A stretch of 10,674 bases of DNA, taken from positions 1-10,674 of the forward strand of contig JAJJLU010004656.1 in assembly GCA_023807065.1 (NCBI GenBank), read 5' to 3'. Below, piece after piece: positions 5,800-10,674 of the stretch. Below the pieces are notes generated by a model. It saw nothing but the letters and a program-made list of their open reading frames with translations. It was not told where the DNA came from and ran no database searches. The first letter of the stretch is position 1. Every line of letters begins with the position of its first letter. This DNA is from Isotricha intestinalis (taxonomy: Eukaryota > Ciliophora > Litostomatea > Vestibuliferida > Isotrichidae). The position numbers and the translations under genes are program-made.

Positions 5800-8496
5800 A
5801 TGGAAGAAAGTCACAATACTCATATTATAACTTATAGTTCTATAAGTAATCATTCATATAAATTTGATAAAGATGGGAATATTATTGTTGATAATATTGA
5901 AGATTTAATTTATGATAAAAGAATTGATGGTGATTATTTTGATAAGAAAAAAAAAAATAAAGAAAAATTTATTTTACATTTTCAAATGATTAATCCACAA
6001 TCTAAACAAAATGATAATAATGAAATTGATAATTTGAAAAATATTAATAAAATAAAACAGAAAAATGTTAAAAATAAATTTTTTGAAAATGAAATAAAAA
6101 ACAGCGAAGAAAAAGATGAAGAAATAAAAAATGAAAAAAAAGAAAAAAAAAAAGAACAAAAAGATGAAATAAAAAATGAAGAAAAAGAAGAAAAAAAGGA
6201 ACAAAAAGATGAAGAAATAAAAAATGAAGAAGAAAAAGAAGAAATAAAATTAAAAGAAAAAGAAAGAGAAGAAGAAAAAAACGAAGAAGAAGAAAAAAAT
6301 GAAGAAGAAAAAGAAAAAGAAAGAGAAGAAGAAAAAAAAGAAGAAGAAAAGGAAGAAAACATTAAAGAAAAAAAAGAAGAAGAAAAGGAAGAAAAAAAAA
6401 AAGATGAAGAAAAAGAAAAAAATGAAGAAAAAAAAGATGAAGAAAAAGAAAAAAACGAAGAAAAAAAAGATGAAGAAAAAGAAAAAAACGAAGAAAAAAA
6501 AGAAGAAGAAGAAAAAGAAAAAAATGAAGAAAAAAAAGAAGAAGAAGAAAAAAAAGAAGAAGAAGAAAAAAAAGAAGAAGAAAAAGAAAAAGAAAAAAAT
6601 GAAGAAAAAAAAGAAGAAAAAGAAAAAAAATTAATAAATAATAAATTAAAAAAAATTGAAAATATAAACTTTGAACTTAAAAACAATATAACAAAAAATA
6701 AAAAAATAGACAAAATAAATTTTGAAATAATAAATAATAAAACATTAATAAATAATAATAATAATAATAAAATAATTTTTGAAATAAAAAACAAAAAAAA
6801 AAAAATAAACAATGAAAACTCAATAGATAAAATAAATTTTGAAATAACAAAAAAAATTCATAAAGAAGAAAAAACAATAGATAAAATAAATTTTGAAATA
6901 CTAAATAAAAAAAAGTTAAAGAATAATAATTTTGAAGAAAATAATTTTAATTTAACATATTCAATAATAAAAAAAAATTTAGAAGATGAATTATTAAGTT
7001 CAAAAACAGAATTACAAATAATTTCAGTTCCTCAAAATAAAATAAAAAAAGATTTAATTCAAACAAAAGAATCTCAAATTACTTTTCCTAATGAAAAAAA
7101 AGAAGAATTAAAAATATCAAAATTTCAAAGTTCAATTAATAATACTGGAAGTAATATTAATAATAATATAAATAATAAAGAAAGAAAAGAAAATCACGAA
7201 GAAAAAAAAGAAAATAATAATAAAAATATTAAAGATAAAAAACATAAAAAAAAACAAAAAGAAAAAAAGAATAATATAAATAATAATAGTAAAGAAAATA
7301 ATGAAGAGGATACAAATAAAAACAATAATGAAAATAATAAAGAAGAAAAAATAGAAATTAAAAATAAAAAAAAAACTGAAGATAATTTAAGTGTATCTAA
7401 TTCAAAAAAAAATAATCAACAAAAAATAATATTAAATGAAAGTAGTAGTGATGAAAATATAAAATCAATAATAAAAACAATAAAAGATAATAAAGAAGAA
7501 GAAGAAAATAAAAATGAAGAATTCAATAAAAGTGAAAATGAAAGATTAATAAATTTAAAATCAAATTTACAATCAGAAATAAATATAAGTAAACAAACAG
7601 AAAGAATTTCAAGTTTTAATTCAAATAATAATTTATCTTCTATAAAAATAAAAAAAATAAATCCTCAAACTGAAAGACTGAAAAATATAAATAAAAAAAA
7701 TTTATTATATTCAGAATTATTAATAAATAAAAATAAAAAAAAAAATAATTTATCTCCTATAAAAAATCGTTCATTAAGTGTGAATAAATTAAATTATAAA
7801 AATTCTTTTCCTTCAATTATAGAAAAAAATAGTTTATTAGATTATAATAGAAAAAAAATAATATCTTCAAGAAGTTTAAAAAATACGATATTCCCTAAAA
7901 ATATAATAAAAAATAAAAAAGAAATATCAAATTTTTCTACAAGTTCAATTAAAGATAATGATAATTCAAGTAGAAATAGAACTTTAAGTTTAATTAAATT
8001 TTCTCATAAAAAACATTTAATTAATGATAAAAAATTAAATGATTATTCAGATAATATTAATAATATTCGTTTAAAGAAATATCATTTTGAAGATTTTAAA
8101 TATTCTAAACATTTTGGAAATATTGATAAATGTCCTATTTGTCAAGCTCAAAATATGAAAAATAGATTCTTTGAAAAAAGTATTGGTATTCAAAATAATA
8201 ATTTTATTAAAAATAATAATTTAACTCCTACTAGAAGAGTTTTTAATGTTAAAAAAAAAAAAATTATTAAACATGTTCCTTTAAAAAGTAGAAATGGATT
8301 TAATATAAAATCAATTAATTTAAATGAATTTCAAAAAGCTAAATTAGAATATTTAAAATATGGAAATGGAGGAAATTTATTTAGTAATTATGAGAATAAT
8401 AATACTATTAAAAATAAAAGAGAAAAAGAAAAAGATAATTCAATTAGTACTTATAGTGATAAATATTCTGCAATTTTTCAATATTTCAAACCATAA
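5800..8496 (+). CDS. Large disordered Glu/Lys/Asn-rich protein with INFEI repeats and C-terminal His/Cys cluster
   Basis: I do not recognise this 898-residue protein as a named family. The first 50 residues are mixed in composition (ITYSSISNHSYKFDKDGNII). Residues about 100-277 are almost only Glu and Lys, partly an 11-residue tandem repeat (KDEEKEKNEEK type), and likely form a charged single helix or stay disordered. Residues 289-367 carry five copies of an INFEI-type motif spaced 17-20 residues apart. About 420-740 is Asn/Lys/Ser-rich and disordered. The C-terminal part (about 745-850) looks most like a conserved domain: HFEDFKYSKHFGNIDKCPIC places His762, His771, Cys778 and Cys781 in a possible zinc site, followed by basic and aromatic patches (PTRRVFNV, KAKLEYLKYGNGG) and the end FQYFKP. 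No signal peptide or membrane helix is seen. The start has no competing upstream ATG in frame. A cytoskeletal or nuclear scaffold is a guess only. Confidence 0.85.
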   Translation: MEESHNTHIITYSSISNHSYKFDKDGNIIVDNIEDLIYDKRIDGDYFDKKKKNKEKFILHFQMINPQSKQNDNNEIDNLKNINKIKQKNVKNKFFENEIKNSEEKDEEIKNEKKEKKKEQKDEIKNEEKEEKKEQKDEEIKNEEEKEEIKLKEKEREEEKNEEEEKNEEEKEKEREEEKKEEEKEENIKEKKEEEKEEKKKDEEKEKNEEKKDEEKEKNEEKKDEEKEKNEEKKEEEEKEKNEEKKEEEEKKEEEEKKEEEKEKEKNEEKKEEKEKKLINNKLKKIENINFELKNNITKNKKIDKINFEIINNKTLINNNNNNKIIFEIKNKKKKINNENSIDKINFEITKKIHKEEKTIDKINFEILNKKKLKNNNFEENNFNLTYSIIKKNLEDELLSSKTELQIISVPQNKIKKDLIQTKESQITFPNEKKEELKISKFQSSINNTGSNINNNINNKERKENHEEKKENNNKNIKDKKHKKKQKEKKNNINNNSKENNEEDTNKNNNENNKEEKIEIKNKKKTEDNLSVSNSKKNNQQKIILNESSSDENIKSIIKTIKDNKEEEENKNEEFNKSENERLINLKSNLQSEINISKQTERISSFNSNNNLSSIKIKKINPQTERLKNINKKNLLYSELLINKNKKKNNLSPIKNRSLSVNKLNYKNSFPSIIEKNSLLDYNRKKIISSRSLKNTIFPKNIIKNKKEISNFSTSSIKDNDNSSRNRTLSLIKFSHKKHLINDKKLNDYSDNINNIRLKKYHFEDFKYSKHFGNIDKCPICQAQNMKNRFFEKSIGIQNNNFIKNNNLTPTRRVFNVKKKKIIKHVPLKSRNGFNIKSINLNEFQKAKLEYLKYGNGGNLFSNYENNNTIKNKREKEKDNSISTYSDKYSAIFQYFKP
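6403..6540 (+). repeat. 33-bp coding minisatellite
   Basis: Within the Glu/Lys block, GATGAAGAAAAAGAAAAAAA recurs at exactly 33-base steps (GAT at 6403, 6436 and 6469), giving three near-identical copies that differ mainly at an AAT/AAC codon, followed by a fourth copy altered by extra GAA codons. Each copy encodes 11 residues. It sits in a longer purine-only tract (about 6100-6640) on this strand. Confidence 0.85.
6661..6900 (+). repeat. Imperfect tandem repeat encoding the INFEI motif
   Basis: Five protein-level copies lie at residues 289-293 (INFEL), 306-310 (INFEI), 325-329 (IIFEI), 345-349 (INFEI) and 363-367 (INFEI). In three copies DK precedes the motif. A degenerate sixth may be NFNLT near residue 382. 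At DNA level AAATAAATTTTGAAATA recurs at 6714, 6834 and 6882, but the linkers have diverged, so the copies are not a recent expansion. Confidence 0.75.
6750..6771 (+). repeat. AAT microsatellite coding for poly-Asn
   Basis: A pure AAT run sits between the second and third INFEI copies of the 898-residue protein and encodes a short Asn stretch. It is a likely site of strain-to-strain length change. Confidence 0.8.
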
Positions 8497-8502
8497 AATT
8501 TA

Positions 8503-8529
8503 ATTATAATAAATATATTTTATTATAAT
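8503..8529 (+). terminator. 3'-end hairpin with AATAAA
   Basis: Perfect 11-base arms ATTATAATAAA (8503-8513) and TTTATTATAAT (8519-8529) flank a five-base loop, starting six bases after the TAA stop of the 898-residue gene. The left arm contains AATAAA (8508-8513), the common eukaryotic polyadenylation hexamer. The position suggests a 3'-end signal, but the A/T-only composition makes chance likely too. Confidence 0.4.
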
Positions 8530-8708
8530 ATTTTTCATGGGTTGTAAATTTAAAAATTGATATTTATAAATTTTTTTTTTTTAAAATTATATTATTAATT
8601 AAATAATGTTTAAATATTAATAATAGTAAATGAATAAAAAAAAGAAAATTAAATTAAATTATATTTTGACTTCATTAAAATGAAGAAAATTTATTATTAC
8701 AAAATAAG

Positions 8709-8740
8709 TATTACTTAATTCTAATTATAACTAAGTAATA
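8709..8740. repeat. Short hairpin
   Basis: TATTACTTA and TAAGTAATA form nine-base complementary arms around a loop of about 14 bases, directly before the coding-like remnant that follows. No function is evident. Confidence 0.45.
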
Positions 8741-8886
8741 TTTTAAGTAGATTTCCTATAAATGATGGAAAAAAATTCAATTATAATATATCTTTTCCTA
8801 TTCTAGAAGAAACAAATAATTTTATGAAAAAATTAAAAAAAAAGAATATTCCAGATATTAAAGATTTATATTTTATATTCATTTGA
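8731..8886 (+). pseudogene. Plus-strand coding-like remnant, unknown product
   Basis: A 51-codon open stretch begins after a TAA (8728-8730), lacks an upstream ATG, and ends in TGA. It reads with protein-like composition, including RFPINDGKKFNYNISFPILE and MKKLKKKNIPDIKDL. The mix of Pro, Asp, Gly and Ile codons is unlike the flanking spacer. It is probably the 3' part of a lost gene, or possibly an upstream exon of the TLD-like gene, although no clear splice donor is seen at its end. The family is not recognised. Confidence 0.45.
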
Positions 8887-9132
8887 TAGGGTTAAGTGGG
8901 GTTATCAAATTTTTATTATAAATTTTTTAAGAAAATGAATTTTCTTCCAAATTTTTATTTGTTTTGCTCACACAATTTTTATAAGTTATAAATTATTTGA
9001 ATTTTTTTTTATGAATATCTTATGATTTATAATTTAAACAAAATCATTTTTAAAATTAACTTTATTCCCCATATGAGAGTATATTTATTTTAAATTTTGA
9101 TAAATAAAATATATTTGAATTAATATATTGAT

Positions 9133-10212
9133 ATGAAAGATAATGAAGAACAAATAGATGATTCTTGTTTATCAAACATCAAAAATTTTTCCCAAATTAT
9201 AGATAATATAAATTATTCAATAAAATTAGGTATAATTAATAATCAACTTTATAAAGAAAGTTTATATATTAATTGTATACCAGATAATAATACGAAAAAA
9301 CCTATTGAATATATTTTAATCATTTCTTTAGAATCATTGATATTAAAATCAAATAAAATGTTTAATAATTGTAATTCAATTGAAGAAGCATATGAAAATA
9401 TAATATATATGTTTAATGATAAAACATATATATTTAAAAAGGAAAAAGAATGTTTGGAATTAAAATTAAAATATAATTTATTTGGGAAGGAAATTGAAAC
9501 TGAATTAAAATTATCGATGAGATATTTAGATAAAGTGAAAATATTATTAAATGAAAATAAAAGTTTAAAAAAAGAAATAAAATCATTAAAAAAAGAATTA
9601 AAAGATAAAGAGAGTAAAATTAAAACCTTAAATATTGTAAAAGAAGATTTGTATAAACAAGTATTATTATTTCAAGATAATAATGTAATTTCTTCAGATA
9701 ATATAATAATTCAATCAAAAATAATAAAAAATATAAACGAATTAAATTTTGTTTTAAATCATTTAAAAAAAACAGAACCAATTTACAACAAAAAAATTTT
9801 ATATTTTAATCTGTTATTTAGAGCTAGTGAAGTTGGAGAATTAGAATTTGATCAAACTTTAGGTGCAATTTTTAATAATAAATTATTTAACTTTGTTTTA
9901 ATTAAAACAAAAAAAAATAAGATTTTTGGATATAAATATAATCCTCATATGTTTAGATTTAGTCTTAATTTAAATAAAATATATGTTTTTGATAATAAAA
10001 TTGAAGTTCATGAACCATTTATTAATGGAGAAGCAGTATCTTTACAATGTCATTATTTTATTTCAATTTTTAAAAAAGTTTTTAGTTTAGGAGGAATTTG
10101 TAGAAGAAATATGAAAGAACATTATACTAACGTTAATTATGAATTTGAATTTAATGGAGGAGAACAAAGATTTATGATTGAAGAAATGGAAGTTTTTAAA
10201 ATCAGATTTTAA
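9133..10212 (+). CDS. Coiled-coil protein with divergent TLD-like domain
   Basis: This 359-residue protein has three parts. Residues 1-128 form an unnamed, probably beta-rich module containing NYSIKLGIINNQLYKESLYI (27-46), IEYILIISLESLI (58-70) and CLELKLKYNLFGKE (107-120). Residues about 130-178 are a Lys/Glu/Leu coiled coil (KSLKKEIKSLKKELKDKESK). Residues about 195-359 match the TLD (TLDc) pattern: SKIIKNINELNFVLNHL leads in, then NLLFRASEVGELEFD (226-240) as the LLYRASRDG motif, FVLIKTKKNKIFGYKY (254-269), FRFSLN (274-279), LGG (319-321), and the end FNGGEQRFMIEEMEVFKI (340-357). TLD domains in animals (OXR1, TLDc proteins) act in oxidative-stress protection and V-ATPase binding; in protists the role is not established. 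The His/Cys stretch usual after the first motif is replaced here, so the domain is divergent. It has no signal peptide or membrane segment. The stop is TAA. Confidence 0.8.
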   Translation: MKDNEEQIDDSCLSNIKNFSQIIDNINYSIKLGIINNQLYKESLYINCIPDNNTKKPIEYILIISLESLILKSNKMFNNCNSIEEAYENIIYMFNDKTYIFKKEKECLELKLKYNLFGKEIETELKLSMRYLDKVKILLNENKSLKKEIKSLKKELKDKESKIKTLNIVKEDLYKQVLLFQDNNVISSDNIIIQSKIIKNINELNFVLNHLKKTEPIYNKKILYFNLLFRASEVGELEFDQTLGAIFNNKLFNFVLIKTKKNKIFGYKYNPHMFRFSLNLNKIYVFDNKIEVHEPFINGEAVSLQCHYFISIFKKVFSLGGICRRNMKEHYTNVNYEFEFNGGEQRFMIEEMEVFKIRF

Positions 10213-10373
10213 TGTTTTTTTTCTCCACCATTTCTTTATTTAGAAATTCAAATAAATTAAAATTAATGTTTATTTTATTTAGTAAAAAGTAAATGTAAAT
10301 TTGGGATAAATCTAAATATATAAATAATATAACAGATTTAAATTTTTATACATTTAAAATAAATTATAATTTA

Positions 10374-10526
10374 TTAGAAGGAATAATCAAATTTTAAATA
10401 TTGGATAACAAAAGGATCCATGAAATTATCTTTGTATTTCTTATCTCCATTATATCTAAACAAAAAAATATAAACTTTAAATATTAAAATTGTTATTTGT
10501 CCGAATGTATAATGAAAAATAGATAA
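10374..10526 (-). pseudogene. Minus-strand coding-like block, unknown product
   Basis: Fifty codons are open between a TAA (10527-10529) and the TAA at 10374-10376. The reading YTFGQITILIFKVYIFLF is hydrophobic and is followed by RYNGDKKYKDNFMDPFVIQY, which is strongly protein-like. It could be the last part of the gene entering from the right edge, joined either by an intron or, more likely, separated by a frameshift from the block at 10549-10674. No family is recognised. The hydrophobic run could be a membrane segment. Confidence 0.5.
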
Positions 10527-10548
10527 TTATCTTTAATCAATTGTATAT

Positions 10549-10674
10549 TTAATAATAAATGAATAAATTATAATGGAAAAAAATAAATTTTTGACCTGAT
10601 AGTGGATTTATTAAATCATCTATTGTTTCTTTTAGTTCTAATTTTAATAATTTTTTTATTGAAATTAATAAATA
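10549..10674 (-). pseudogene. Minus-strand fragment running off the right edge
   Basis: The minus strand is open from the window edge for 41 codons to a TAA at 10549-10551. It reads SIKKLLKLELKETIDDLINP then LSGQKFIFFHYN. The first 28 codons look genuine (amphipathic Leu/Lys/Glu helix); the last ten look like spacer translated by chance. The true gene may leave this frame near LSG, where the minus strand reads CAGGTCA. The 5' part lies outside the window. The call could be either partial gene or pseudogene. Confidence 0.45.

Larger units (their letters stand above)
8497..9132. other. Spacer between the 898- and 359-residue genes
   Basis: The part next to the upstream stop holds a hairpin (8503-8529) that includes an AATAAA. 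A second short hairpin lies at about 8709-8740. A plus-strand coding-like remnant follows (8731-8886). Then comes a G-rich patch, TAGGGTTAAGTGGGGTTA at 8887-8904, unusual for this DNA. From 8905 to 9132 the sequence is A/T-rich with one short ATTCCCCATATGAGAG patch near 9064-9079. The ATG at 9133 has no ribosome-binding-like sequence before it. Confidence 0.6.
10213..10674. other. Right-edge region with minus-strand gene fragments
   Basis: Just after the TAA of the TLD-like gene there is a T-run and a short TCTCCACCATTTC patch. From 10374 to the end the minus strand carries two coding-like blocks in different frames (listed separately). A plus-strand run at about 10318-10398 can also be read, but it overlaps the better minus-strand block. 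Confidence 0.55.

Noticed and set aside
6299..6634. Plus-strand frame of nearly pure Lys
   Set aside because: This is a frame-shifted reading of the same GAA/AAA tract and not a gene.
5982..6812. Long minus-strand frame rich in Phe and Ser opposite the Glu/Lys block
   Set aside because: It is the mirror of a purine-only coding tract (GAA/AAA read as TTC/TTT) and has no independent composition. The plus-strand gene explains it.
10318..10398. Plus-strand run reading INNITDLNFYTFKINYNLLE
   Set aside because: It is short, has no ATG and overlaps a better minus-strand coding-like block.
1..10674. CRISPR array, tRNA/rRNA gene, transposase or defence operon
   Set aside because: No regularly spaced repeats with unique spacers, no cloverleaf or rRNA-like G+C segment, and no recognisable transposase or defence protein motif was seen on either strand.
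1..10674. Bacterial or mycoplasma origin of the window
   Set aside because: TGA ends two of the five long genes, no Shine-Dalgarno boxes are seen, coding density is low, and the poly-Asn, poly-Glu/Lys and TLD-like proteins are eukaryotic in type.

Overview
This is an intron-poor, extremely A+T-rich stretch of nuclear DNA from a microbial eukaryote. The evidence is long low-complexity proteins rich in Asn, Lys and Glu, a coiled-coil protein with a TLD-like domain, no Shine-Dalgarno-like signals before the starts, long A/T-only spacers and wide gene spacing. TAA and TGA both end the long genes, and Gln is written as CAA/CAG. The code is therefore compatible with the standard one and is not the TAA/TAG=Gln code of Tetrahymena or Paramecium. 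The source cannot be named with certainty. An anaerobic gut protist (for example a rumen ciliate with standard stops, or a trichomonad relative), an anaerobic gut fungus or an amoebozoan would all fit. The bacterial-looking aldo/keto reductase favours a gut habitat, but that is inference.

Layout from left to right. Bases 1-268 hold a small G+C-rich patch and a near-perfect 36-nt-arm hairpin. An aldo/keto reductase gene (269-1267, +) abuts a small Lys/Asn-rich gene on the other strand (1268-1645, -) with no base between the two stop codons. Bases 1646-2954 look like the remains of one or more minus-strand genes. A 667-residue protein follows (2955-4958, -), with an N-terminal galactose-binding-like domain and Asn-rich coiled coils. 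The divergent spacer (4959-5799) contains a broken plus-strand gene. Next comes an 898-residue, mostly disordered protein (5800-8496, +) with a Glu/Lys block encoded partly by a 33-bp minisatellite, a ladder of five INFEI-type repeats and a C-terminal His/Cys cluster. Bases 8497-9132 hold hairpins and another plus-strand remnant. A coiled-coil/TLD-like protein (9133-10212, +) is followed by two minus-strand coding-like fragments that run to the right edge.

The genes do not form a recognisable pathway or operon. One is metabolic (NADPH-linked carbonyl reduction, catalytic tetrad intact). The other long ones look structural or scaffolding. The most notable features are the number of decayed gene fragments between intact genes, the repeated INFEI motif, and the unassigned domain architectures of the 667- and 359-residue proteins. 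I see no CRISPR array, no rRNA or tRNA gene, no transposase and no defence system that I can support.
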